In this document: piece after piece, positions 7,979-15,924 of the stretch
Layout: every line of letters begins with the position of its first letter
How positions within the stretch are numbered: the stretch's first letter is position 1
DNA from: Flavobacterium sp. 11
GTDB taxonomy: Bacteria > Bacteroidota > Bacteroidia > Flavobacteriales > Flavobacteriaceae
DNA: 64,000 nucleotides
Assembly (NCBI RefSeq): GCF_002754315.1
Contig: NZ_PEFE01000001.1
Coordinates: 1,984,001 to 2,048,000 of the forward strand
Direction of reading: 5' to 3'
Made by a program: the position numbers and the translations under genes
Notes under the pieces: model-generated
Databases searched by the model: none
Seen by the model: the letters and a program-made list of their open reading frames with translations, nothing else
What the model was told of the DNA's origin: nothing

Positions 7979-8739
7979 CTAAAACGCAACCGTACATAAA
8001 CGTGTTTGATGCCTTTTTTATCTGAATCTCTCTCGTCGATTTCTAGAATATCGGTAAGGGATTTTAGCATTGGAGTAAGTTTAGAAAAACCATAATTTCT
8101 TGGATCGAATTCTGGTTTTTTCTTTACAATAAGGTTTCCTACATCTCCAAGAAATGCCCAACCACTATCATCACCAATGTCTTCAATGGTAGATTCTATT
8201 AATTCGATAGTTTGTAAATCAATTTTATTCAGGCTTTTTGGAGTTGCTTTTTTAGCATCGGATGCAGTTCGTTTTGGTAATTTCTTTTTGATAGCTCCGT
8301 CCAAAACTTCAATATAAATAAATCTGTCGCAGGCAACGATGAATGAATTTGGCGTTTTTTGTTCTCCAATTCCAATGACTTTCATGCCGGATTCGCGGAG
8401 TCGTATTGCGAGTCTTGTAAAATCAGAATCACTGGAAACAATACAAAAACCATCTACTTTATCCGAATATAATAAATCCATAGCGTCAATAATCATGGCA
8501 GAATCCGATGAATTTTTCCCTACGGTATAGCTATATTGCTGGATTGGTGTAATGGCATGTTCTAATAAAACACTTTTCCATCCACCGGCATTGGGTTTTG
8601 TCCAATCGGCATAAATACGTTTGGTGGTTGGTGTTCCAAACTTGGCAATTTCCTCCATCATTCCTTTTACATTGCTATAAGGAACGTTGTCAGCATCAAT
8701 GAGAACGGCCAGTTTTAATTCTTTTGTATCTTGTGACAT
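7975..8739 (-). CDS. NYN-domain ribonuclease-like protein with LOTUS (OST-HTH) domain
   Basis: A 254-residue protein of the LabA/DUF88 type. Residues about 9-150 form a PIN-like NYN nuclease fold with the expected acidic residues: LIDADN near the start, SDSAMIIDAMDL in the middle and SSDSDF later. A linker rich in lysine follows, and residues about 170-250 match an OST-HTH/LOTUS domain (ending in GFSKLTPML and a predicted winged helix), which binds RNA in eukaryotic homologues. The pairing suggests an RNA-targeting nuclease; no substrate is known. It is convergent with the hybrid kinase with a four-base overlap, so no terminator separates them. A TATATTTG box lies 27 nt upstream. Confidence 0.88.
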   Translation of the reverse strand: MSQDTKELKLAVLIDADNVPYSNVKGMMEEIAKFGTPTTKRIYADWTKPNAGGWKSVLLEHAITPIQQYSYTVGKNSSDSAMIIDAMDLLYSDKVDGFCIVSSDSDFTRLAIRLRESGMKVIGIGEQKTPNSFIVACDRFIYIEVLDGAIKKKLPKRTASDAKKATPKSLNKIDLQTIELIESTIEDIGDDSGWAFLGDVGNLIVKKKPEFDPRNYGFSKLTPMLKSLTDILEIDERDSDKKGIKHVYVRLRFS

Positions 8740-8765
8740 AAATTTCTAATGTTGAAATATTTATT

Positions 8766-8773
8766 CAAATATA
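8766..8773 (-). promoter_or_regulatory. Putative -7 element of the NYN/LOTUS gene
   Basis: On the minus strand this reads TATATTTG, an exact TAnnTTTG match, ending 27 nt before the ATG at 8739. No clear -33 element was seen. Confidence 0.5.
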
Positions 8774-8812
8774 CAAAGTTTATTACGGAATACGACTTGA
8801 AGTTTGCGGATT

Positions 8813-8915
8813 AGCCCTGATCGAAACGGCATCCTTTTGTGCCGTCATTGCTAGGGACGAAGCAATCTTCTTTGACGGCACAAAAGATATAGTGGAGAGC
8901 AGGAATTAGCTCCTG
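8813..8915. repeat. REP-like compound palindromic element
   Basis: CTTTTGTGCCGTCA (8834-8847) is repeated perfectly in inverse at 8873-8886, giving a 14-bp stem. Inside is a smaller hairpin, ATTGCT against AGCAAT. Outside, CAGGA (8900-8904) pairs with TCCTG (8911-8915). Its GC content is far above the surrounding sequence. I recall similar elements between genes in Flavobacterium genomes, but only this copy is in the window. It lies between divergent genes, upstream of the promoter at 8959. Confidence 0.7.
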
Positions 8916-8958
8916 AAAAATAAATTTACTTTCAATACCATTATAAAATTTAAATAAT

Positions 8959-8966
8959 TATTTTTG
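8959..8966 (+). promoter_or_regulatory. Putative -7 element of the alpha-oxoamine synthase gene
   Basis: TATTTTTG, matching TAnnTTTG, ends 36 nt before the ATG at 9003. The -33 region is not convincing. Confidence 0.4.
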
Positions 8967-9002
8967 CAACTTCTTAAAATTAAAATTATTACTTAATATA
9001 TC

Positions 9003-10265
9003 ATGGTAAAAGATTTATTCGAAAGGATTCAAAACAATAAAGGACCGTTAGGGAAATGGGCTTCACAAGCAGAAGGATATTTTGTATTTCCAAAATTAGA
9101 AGGAGATTTAGGCCCAAGAATGAAATTTCAAGGAAAAGAGGTTTTGAATTGGAGTTTGAATGATTATTTAGGTCTAGCAAACCATCCCGAAGTGCGTAAA
9201 GCAGATGCGGATGCAGCGTTAGAGTTTGGTGCAGCGGCTCCTATGGGCGCTCGTATGATGAGTGGTCATACTAAATATCACGAACAATTAGAGAATGAAT
9301 TAGCTGCTTTTGTAATGAAAGAATCGGCTTATTTATTGAATTTTGGTTACCAAGGAATGGTTTCTATAATTGATGCTTTGGTGACTAGAAATGATGTGAT
9401 TGTGTATGATGTTGATGGGCACGCTTGTATTATTGACGGAGTTCGTTTGCATAGTGGAAAACGTTTTACTTACAAACACAACGATATCGAAAGTATGGAG
9501 AAAAACCTGCAACGTGCTACCAAAATAGCTACGGAAACAGGCGGAGGAATCCTTTTTATTACTGAAGGTGTTTTTGGAATGCGTGGACAACAAGGAAAGT
9601 TGAAAGAGATTGTAGAAATGAAAAAGAAATACAATTTCCGTCTTTTGGTTGATGATGCTCACGGTTTTGGTACTCTTGGTAAAACAGGAGCTGGAGCAGG
9701 TGAGGAGCAAGATTGTCAAGATGGAATTGATGTTTATTTCTCGACTTTTGCAAAATCGATGGCTAATATTGGTGCTTTTGTAGCAGCTGATAAAGACATT
9801 ATCGATTATCTAAAATACAACTTACGTTCGCAAATGTTTGCTAAAGCATTACCAATGATTCAAACAGTTGGTTCATTGAAACGTTTGCAATTGTTACGTG
9901 ATAACCCAGGATTGAAAGATAAGCTTTGGGAGAATGTAAATGCTTTGCAAAATGGTTTGAGAAGCAAAGGATTTAATATTGGTGATACCAATACTTGTGT
10001 TACACCAGTTTATTTGGAAGGAAGTGTACCAGAAGCGATGGTAATGGTAAATGACTTAAGAGAGAATTATGGTATTTTCTTGTCAATCGTAATTTATCCA
10101 GTTATTCCAAAAGGAATGATTTTATTGCGTGTTATTCCTACTGCTCCTCATACATTAGATGATATTGACGAAACACTAACGGCTTTTGAAGCTATTCGTG
10201 AGAAATTAGTAAACGGAACATACAAAGAAATTGCAGCTAAAACTACAGTAGATTTAGATGCTTAG
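9003..10265 (+). CDS. Alpha-oxoamine synthase family PLP enzyme (serine palmitoyltransferase / cysteate acyltransferase type)
   Basis: A 420-residue fold-type I PLP enzyme that would condense an acyl thioester with an amino acid and release CO2. Visible features are SLNDYLGLANHPEV at the N terminus, MGARMMSGHTKYHEQLE, LNFGYQGMVSII, the cofactor-binding VDDAHGFGTLGKTGAG, and the Schiff-base lysine in STFAKSMANIGAF. The family includes KBL, BioF, serine palmitoyltransferase and the enzyme starting sulfonolipid synthesis in gliding Bacteroidota. The N-terminal extension and active-site context resemble the lipid branch more than BioF or KBL, and no biotin or threonine genes are nearby. The choice between serine and cysteate as substrate cannot be made from sequence alone. 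An intrinsic terminator follows at 10298. Confidence 0.85.
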   Translation: MVKDLFERIQNNKGPLGKWASQAEGYFVFPKLEGDLGPRMKFQGKEVLNWSLNDYLGLANHPEVRKADADAALEFGAAAPMGARMMSGHTKYHEQLENELAAFVMKESAYLLNFGYQGMVSIIDALVTRNDVIVYDVDGHACIIDGVRLHSGKRFTYKHNDIESMEKNLQRATKIATETGGGILFITEGVFGMRGQQGKLKEIVEMKKKYNFRLLVDDAHGFGTLGKTGAGAGEEQDCQDGIDVYFSTFAKSMANIGAFVAADKDIIDYLKYNLRSQMFAKALPMIQTVGSLKRLQLLRDNPGLKDKLWENVNALQNGLRSKGFNIGDTNTCVTPVYLEGSVPEAMVMVNDLRENYGIFLSIVIYPVIPKGMILLRVIPTAPHTLDDIDETLTAFEAIREKLVNGTYKEIAAKTTVDLDA

Positions 10266-10297
10266 TTTCTAAAATTAGTACAATTTTAAATTTATAA

Positions 10298-10329
10298 AAA
10301 TCCATCAGCTTTTGTTGATGGATTTTTTT
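10298..10329 (+). terminator. Intrinsic terminator after the alpha-oxoamine synthase
   Basis: AAATCCATCA (10298-10307) pairs with TGATGGATTT (10316-10325) around an eight-base loop, and the T run continues beyond. Confidence 0.85.
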
Positions 10330-10384
10330 TGAAATAAACTTAACCAATAATGAGTATATTTATAGAATCTAAAATTTGAATTTT

Positions 10385-10858
10385 ATGAAAAAAGTAATTT
10401 TATTGAGTGTCGTTTTTATGAGTGTTTTTGTCTCTTGTAAGAAAGAAAAAGAAATGGAAGAAATGCCGGCTCCATCTGAAGAAATAGTTGTAGAAGAACC
10501 AGTTTCAGAAGAATGCTATAGTGCAATTATTAAAAAAGACACTATTTCTATGTCTTTGAATATTAAAGGAAATCAAATTGCTTCTGGAAAACTGAGTTAT
10601 AAGTTTTTTGAAAAAGATAAAAATGAAGGAACTTTAGTGGGAGAAATAAAAGGCGATACGCTTTTTGCAGACTATACTTTTATGTCTGAAGGAGTTTCGT
10701 CAATACGTCAAGTTGCTTTTTTGAAAAAGGGAAATACCTATGTTGAAGGTTATGGAGATGTTGTAGATGACAACAAAGGAAAAGTGACGTTTAAAGACAC
10801 TAAACAACTAAAATTTGAAGGGAATATCGTTTTGTCAAAAGTAGATTGCAAGATGTAA
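10385..10858 (+). CDS. Small putative lipoprotein of unknown function
   Basis: A 157-residue protein. The ATG at 10385 gives a lipoprotein signal: MKKVILLSVVFMSVFVSC, with the lipobox cysteine at residue 18 followed by KKEKEMEEM. A longer frame starts at a TTG at 10376, but the ATG fits the signal peptide better. After an acidic linker (EEMPAPSEEIVVEEP) comes a beta-rich domain containing SMSLNIKGNQIASGKLSY and EGTLVGEIKGDTL. Similar lipoproteins are common in Flavobacterium and have no known role. It stands alone between two strong terminators. Confidence 0.75.
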   Translation: MKKVILLSVVFMSVFVSCKKEKEMEEMPAPSEEIVVEEPVSEECYSAIIKKDTISMSLNIKGNQIASGKLSYKFFEKDKNEGTLVGEIKGDTLFADYTFMSEGVSSIRQVAFLKKGNTYVEGYGDVVDDNKGKVTFKDTKQLKFEGNIVLSKVDCKM

Positions 10859-10890
10859 TTTTAGCGATAAAACAAGATTATTTAAAACAC

Positions 10891-10925
10891 AAAATCCATT
10901 TGCCGCGGCAAATGGATTTTTTTGT
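10891..10925. terminator. Bidirectional terminator made of a perfect palindrome
   Basis: Bases 10891-10920 form a perfect 30-nt palindrome with centre GCCGCGGC, arms AAAATCCATTT and AAATGGATTTT, and T runs on either strand. It sits between convergent genes and can serve both. Confidence 0.85.
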
Positions 10926-10948
10926 TTTAAATGCTAAAATCTAAGTTG

Positions 10949-12066
10949 TTATAAATTTTTTAGGAAAGTACATCTTCGTTTGTGAACAACAGGATTAAAA
11001 TGTTTCCATAAGTTATGAATAGCAAGGTTATCGGCTAATTCTGGAGTTCTGAAACAGTTGACAACTCCCTTTTCTTTGAAAGTATGGTAATATTCATTGA
11101 AAATTATCGCTGTAACTGCTTTGTTTTGATAATCAGGATGAACGCCTATCAAATAGAAAATCATATCCTTACTTTGATTTTTTGCTTTAAGCAAATGAAG
11201 GAATCCAAATGGGAATAATTTTCCTTTTGATTTTTGCAATGCTTCAGAAAAGGAAGGCATTACAATACTAAAAGCAACAATATTATGGTCTTTATCTTCC
11301 ACAAATTTGATAAATTCGGGATTGATAAAACTGATGTATTTTTTCTTGAAATATTCTTTTTGAACATCAGAAATAGCTACAAAAGAGGATAAGGAAGCAT
11401 ACGATTCGTTGAATAAATCAAACATTTTATCTACATGCGGCATCACTTCTTTGGTAGTTTTGAAATTAAGCGGACTTAATTGGTATCTTCTTTTTACCAA
11501 ATCATTTGCCTTTTCAAAAAATTCCGGTTTTACGTTTTCGAAAGGGAATTTACTTTCTAAGTATTCTTTTTCTACGCTATATCCCAATTGCTCAAAATGA
11601 CTGGCATAATACGGATGATTGTACCACGTAATCATAGTTCCAATCTCGTCAAAACCTTCTGTTAAGACACCCACTTTATCTAAATTTGAAAAGCCCATTG
11701 GGCCTTCAACATGGTCTAAATTGTTTTTTCGACCTAACTCATATACTTTTTCCAAAAGTGCTTTTGTCACTTCGATATCGTCAATCACATCAAACCAACC
11801 AAAACGAACTTTCTTTTTTGTTGGTCATTTACCTCGCTCCAATTAATGATTGCTGCAATTCTACCTACTATTTCATTGTTTTTGTAGGCAATATAAAAAT
11901 AGGCTTCAGCATTTTCAAAAGCCGGATTTTTTGTTTTGTCGAAGGTTTCCAATTCATCGGCAATGATTGGCGGAACCCAATATTTATTGTTTTTGTATAG
12001 GGAAAAAGGGAATTTGATATAATCCGTTAATTCACTTTTTGTTTTAGCTTCTTTAATTGTAATCAT
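10949..12066 (-). pseudogene. GNAT-like conserved protein split by a frameshift
   Basis: Two overlapping minus-strand frames together make one protein of about 370 residues. The first part (12066-11785, 93 aa) begins MITIKEAKTKSELTDYIKF, contains NKYWVPPIIADE and NEIVGRIAAIIN, and stops shortly after QQKRKF. The second (11788-10949) continues in another frame with VRFGWFD, VIDDIEVTKALLEK, GPMGFSNLDKVG and FYLIGVHPDYQNKAVTAI. I recall full-length Flavobacterium relatives running through this junction as EQQ..RFGWFDVIDDIE. Restoring one base in the six-base homopolymer at 11814-11819 (T on plus, A on minus) would join them. This may be a real inactivation or a sequencing error. The family has acetyltransferase-like motifs but no known substrate. 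The 5' end overlaps the next gene by 14 bases. Confidence 0.8.
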
Positions 12067-13000
12067 TATCCTTTTTTGTCTTTTTTGCTCTTTTTAATGC
12101 TTTCTTATCAGAATCCTTATTGTCAATGTTTATTCTTACTTCTTGGTAATTGGCATCATAACGCCAAGAAAAACCAATTCCGCCATAAAGTGCAGAAGGA
12201 GTGTCTTTAAGGCTTGTACTTATTGATGCGTCAATTTGCATGTCTTTATTCAACAGATAAGCCGCGCCACCACGAACAATGGCATCACTGTAAAAATCAC
12301 TTTTAAATCCTTGATTTTCTACAAATCCCGACCATTTGTCATTAAATCCTCTTGTTAAAGTCAAGACATAACCATAACTTGGATAGTCCGTTGTCACATA
12401 ATCAGCTATGATATTGGTTACAAAAACCCATTTTCCATCACCCAAGTGGTTTTGGGTAATTAATATGATTTTTGGTGATATGCTGGATTCTGGTGAAAAA
12501 GAATAGGGGTTGTCTGCCATAGTAAAATTAGCTCCAGCAAATACGGAAACGGCAGGAATTAATTGGCGCCAATTGAATGCTCGATTGGCTTTCCAACTGT
12601 ATATGTTTACCTTTTTTTCGTAATTTTTGAAAGGATCGTAAATCAAATATTTGGCTCCTAAAACAGTTTGTTTGAAATCTGCTCGATTGGAACTGTTGAA
12701 TAGGGTGGTGTATTTTTCATTTTGGTACTGTATATCGGCTATCAATTCCAGTTTTTCCATGAATAATCCCCATCGTAATGTGGCATCAATCCCAAAACCA
12801 TTGGCATCATAATTCAATAAGCTGTGATTTTGTTTTATTCCGTAAACACCTGTTTCTATTTGGATTACTGATTTTCCAACTGCGTAAGCCGACATGGTTT
12901 CGCCCGGTCTGTTAGAATTTATTTGATCGGTATGTTGGCCATAATGAATACTTGGAATCATTGAAATAGCAGCGATAAGTAAGATTTTGATTTTGGACAT
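12053..13000 (-). CDS. Predicted outer-membrane beta-barrel protein ('transporter' family)
   Basis: A 315-residue protein with a signal peptide (about 1-20, ending SIHYGQ) and alternating aromatic beta strands, such as IQIETGVYGIKQNHSLL, GFGIDATLRWGLFMEKLEL and ALYGGIGFSWRYDANYQEVRI. This resembles the family often labelled phenol-degradation MetA-like or simply 'transporter', an outer-membrane barrel. The C-terminal 25 residues are very lysine- and aspartate-rich and do not look like part of the barrel. It overlaps the following frameshifted gene by 14 bases, so the two are probably cotranscribed. Substrate unknown. Confidence 0.7.
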   Translation of the reverse strand: MSKIKILLIAAISMIPSIHYGQHTDQINSNRPGETMSAYAVGKSVIQIETGVYGIKQNHSLLNYDANGFGIDATLRWGLFMEKLELIADIQYQNEKYTTLFNSSNRADFKQTVLGAKYLIYDPFKNYEKKVNIYSWKANRAFNWRQLIPAVSVFAGANFTMADNPYSFSPESSISPKIILITQNHLGDGKWVFVTNIIADYVTTDYPSYGYVLTLTRGFNDKWSGFVENQGFKSDFYSDAIVRGGAAYLLNKDMQIDASISTSLKDTPSALYGGIGFSWRYDANYQEVRINIDNKDSDKKALKRAKKTKKDNDYN

Positions 13001-13099
13001 ATTATTTTTTTTGGGTTAAAAAGTAATAACGCTTTTCAAATGTACTATATTTTATTATTTATTTAAGAGAGATATTTTAATTTTGAACGGTTGATTTAT

Positions 13100-13107
13100 T
13101 AATTTTG
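13100..13107 (+). promoter_or_regulatory. Putative -7 element upstream of the DUF4834 gene
   Basis: TAATTTTG, matching TAnnTTTG, ends 17 nt before the ATG at 13125. A second TAATTTTG lies at 13078-13085. Either could be used. Confidence 0.4.
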
Positions 13108-13124
13108 GAAAAAATTATACTTAT

Positions 13125-13406
13125 ATGCAAACAGCTTCTTTCACTGGTTTTATAAAAGCGCTTTTTTATATGATCGCTTTCTATTATATTTTTAGATTTC
13201 TAGCAAAACTATTTTTGCCATTATTGGTTAAAAAAGTAGTCGAAAAAGCGGGCGAAAATATGCAGAAGCAGCAACAGTACGCGCAAGATAATACTTGGAA
13301 AAAAACTCAAAGTAAGGATGAAGTAATATACAATACGGCAAATGCTAAAAATCTACGCGAAACCAAAAAAGTGGGAGATTATGTTGATTACGAAGAAATA
13401 GATTAA
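13125..13406 (+). CDS. DUF4834 family small membrane protein
   Basis: A 93-residue protein with one or two membrane segments (about 8-38, FIKALFYMIAFYYIFRFLAK and what follows), then a charged cytosolic tail with a QKQQQYAQ stretch and the conserved ending KKVGDYVDYEEID, which I recognise as DUF4834 of Bacteroidota. Its function is unknown. It lies 48 nt before the YfhO-like gene on the same strand, and I recall this pairing elsewhere in Flavobacteriia, so it may act with the surface-glycan proteins that follow. Confidence 0.8.
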   Translation: MQTASFTGFIKALFYMIAFYYIFRFLAKLFLPLLVKKVVEKAGENMQKQQQYAQDNTWKKTQSKDEVIYNTANAKNLRETKKVGDYVDYEEID

Positions 13407-13454
13407 ATTTGTCGTTATTAGCACCGTTTTTACTCTAATCCAAACCATTTTACA

Positions 13455-15860
13455 TTGAAAATAATAAATAAGTTCTATCCACACGCCTTAGCCATATTTG
13501 GTTTTGTTGTAATTTCTCTCCTATATTTTTATCCTGTATTGCAAGGAAAACAAATTTTCCAATCCGATATTGTGCAGTATACAGGAATGGCCAAAGAACA
13601 AAATGACTTTAGAGCCACTGATGATGTTGAACCGTATTGGACTAATTCTGCTTTTGGTGGAATGCCAACGTATCAATTGGGAGCCAAATATCCACACGAT
13701 TATATTGGCGCAATAGACGATGTATTGCGATTCTTACCGCGTCCAGCGGATTATTTATTTTTATATTTTCTTGGATTTTATGGTTTGATGCTGGTATTGA
13801 AAGCCGATCCTTTGAAAGCCTTTTTTGGTGCATTAGCCTTTGGTTTATCTACTTATTTGATTATTATTCTGGGAGTTGGTCATAATGCCAAAGCGCATGC
13901 GATTGCTTATATGCCGCTGGTTATTGCCGGATTTATTCTGGTGTTTCAAAAAAAATACATTCTTGGAGGTTTGATTACACTTTTTGTGACAGCATTAGAA
14001 ATCAATGCGAATCACTTCCAAATGACATACTACTTATTGATTTTCCTATTGATACTTTCTGCTTATTTTATATATCAGCAAGTAAAAGAGAAGGAATATA
14101 AATCCTTGTTGTATTCCTTTGGGATATTAGCTGCGGCAGGAATTTTAGCTATTGGTGCCAATGCTACAAATCTATTAGCAACTTCTGAATATGCTGATTT
14201 TAGTATTCGTGGGAAAAGCGAACTGACATTCAATCCAAACGGTTCAAAAAACGAAACTACTTCTTCAATGTCGAAAGACTATATAACGGAGTACAGTTAT
14301 GGGGTAATGGAAAGTTTTAATCTTATTGCACCCCGACTTTTTGGTGGTTCTAATAATGAGGCTGTTGGTAAAGACAGTAATATGTATGAATTCATGATAG
14401 GTCAGGGAGTTCCAGAGGATCAGGTAACTGATTTTGTTTCGGGAATGCCAACGTATTGGGGAGATCAGCCTATTGTGGCAGCTCCTGCATATATTGGAAT
14501 TGTAGTGTTCTTTTTGGCGATTTTGGCTTTATTTATCGATAAAAGAAAGATTAAATATGTTTTTCTCTCCGGTTCAATAGTTGCGTTAGTTCTTTCTTGG
14601 GGTAAAAACTTCCCTGTTTTGACTGACTTTTTTATTGATTATGTTCCAATGTACGATAAATTCAGAGCGGTATCTTCTATACAAGTTGTTTTGGAATTGT
14701 GTTTCCCAGTTTTGGCTATTATGGGATTACAGTCTTTCTTCAAATTAGACAAAAAACTGCAATGGAAAGCATTATATGAAACGACAATTTTAGGTTTAGG
14801 AATTATTTTGATTTTATTTTTAAGCAAAAGTATGTTCAGCTTTTCAGGAGGAAACGATGCTTATTTTCAAGAAAGTTACGGTCCTGAGTTTGTCAATGCG
14901 CTTAAACTGGATCGAATGAGTTTATACAGCGCTGATTTATTGCGTTCAGGCTTTTTTATTGTATTGACAGCCGGTGTTTTATGGTTGTTCATTAAAGACA
15001 GATTTGCTCAAAACACAGCCATTATAATCGTAGGTTTATTGATGGTTTCCGATTTGTTTTTTGTAGATAAAAAATATGTTTCCGGGAAAGATTTTGTAAG
15101 CGGAAGTCAAGTTCAAGTGCCTTTTCAAGAGTCGCCTTCTGATGCTGAGATTCTAAAAGACACGGCTAATTACCGCGTTTTTGAAGTTGGCGATATCATG
15201 GGGGCAAGAGCTTCTTATTTCCATAAATCTATTGGTGGTTACAGTGCCGTAAGACCAAGAAGAATGCAGCAATTAATTGACTATCAAATTTCAAAAAATA
15301 ACATTGAGGTTCTTAACATGCTTAATGTAAAGTATGTTATCCAAAAAGATAAAGAAGGAAAAGAATTCCCAGTATCAAATCCGGCTGTTAATGGAAATGC
15401 ATGGTTTGTGAGCCAAGTAAAATTGGTGAATTCTGCTGATGAAGAGATGAAAGCGTTGGATAGTTTGGATTCTAAAAATGTCGCAGTTGTAAATAGTAAA
15501 GATTTTGAAATTAAAAATACGGCTTTCGCCAAAGACAGTTCAGCGACTATAACTTTAGAAAATTACAAACCTAACTACTTGAAATATGTGTCTAATAATT
15601 CAAACGAAGGTTTAGCCGTTTTCTCCGAAATGTATTATGGAAAAGGTTGGAATGCCTATATTGATGGAAAAAGTGCAGATCATATTAGAGTGGATTATGT
15701 TTTAAGAGCTTTAAATGTTCCAGCAGGAAAACACACTATTGAATTCAAATTTGAGCCTCAAGTGATAAAAACCGGAAGTACAATTACGTTGATAAGTTCA
15801 ATAGGAATGCTGTTACTTTTAGCAGGTGGAATTTATTTCGAAAGGAAGAAAAAGATTTAA
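13455..15860 (+). CDS. YfhO family integral membrane protein
   Basis: An 801-residue polytopic membrane protein, with many hydrophobic helices over about residues 1-570 and a soluble C-terminal domain (about 580-770) before a last span near residues 775-795. YfhO proteins are GT-C-like; in Firmicutes they add sugars to lipoteichoic acid, and in Bacteroidota their substrate is unknown. Visible features include the Asp early in the first loop (FQSDIVQYTGMAKEQ), WTNSAFGGMPTYQLG and FRVFEVGDI-like text around residue 575. The start is a TTG at 13455, supported by the match of the N terminus (KIINKFYPHALAIFGFVVI) to family starts. The glycosyltransferase and flippase that follow on the same strand suggest a surface-glycan cluster. 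Confidence 0.85.
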   Translation: MKIINKFYPHALAIFGFVVISLLYFYPVLQGKQIFQSDIVQYTGMAKEQNDFRATDDVEPYWTNSAFGGMPTYQLGAKYPHDYIGAIDDVLRFLPRPADYLFLYFLGFYGLMLVLKADPLKAFFGALAFGLSTYLIIILGVGHNAKAHAIAYMPLVIAGFILVFQKKYILGGLITLFVTALEINANHFQMTYYLLIFLLILSAYFIYQQVKEKEYKSLLYSFGILAAAGILAIGANATNLLATSEYADFSIRGKSELTFNPNGSKNETTSSMSKDYITEYSYGVMESFNLIAPRLFGGSNNEAVGKDSNMYEFMIGQGVPEDQVTDFVSGMPTYWGDQPIVAAPAYIGIVVFFLAILALFIDKRKIKYVFLSGSIVALVLSWGKNFPVLTDFFIDYVPMYDKFRAVSSIQVVLELCFPVLAIMGLQSFFKLDKKLQWKALYETTILGLGIILILFLSKSMFSFSGGNDAYFQESYGPEFVNALKLDRMSLYSADLLRSGFFIVLTAGVLWLFIKDRFAQNTAIIIVGLLMVSDLFFVDKKYVSGKDFVSGSQVQVPFQESPSDAEILKDTANYRVFEVGDIMGARASYFHKSIGGYSAVRPRRMQQLIDYQISKNNIEVLNMLNVKYVIQKDKEGKEFPVSNPAVNGNAWFVSQVKLVNSADEEMKALDSLDSKNVAVVNSKDFEIKNTAFAKDSSATITLENYKPNYLKYVSNNSNEGLAVFSEMYYGKGWNAYIDGKSADHIRVDYVLRALNVPAGKHTIEFKFEPQVIKTGSTITLISSIGMLLLLAGGIYFERKKKI

Positions 15861-15924
15861 GATTGTTGATTAACGAATTTTGATTTTAGATTTTAAATTA
15901 TCGTATTAAAACAAATCCTTAAAC

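Noticed and set aside
9333..9719. 128-residue minus-strand frame inside the alpha-oxoamine synthase gene
   Set aside because: Completely inside a well-supported gene on the other strand, no family resemblance, no promoter or ribosome-binding region.
10376..10384. TTG start three codons before the lipoprotein ATG
   Set aside because: The ATG at 10385 gives the canonical MKK lipoprotein start; the upstream codons add nothing.
12053..12066. 14-base overlap of two minus-strand genes as a sign of an assembly error
   Set aside because: Short overlaps of this size occur between cotranscribed genes; the frameshift next to it is at a separate site (11814-11819).
13078..13107. Two TAATTTTG boxes as an extended regulated promoter
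   Set aside because: The spacing and lack of TTG elements give no support beyond a single weak promoter.
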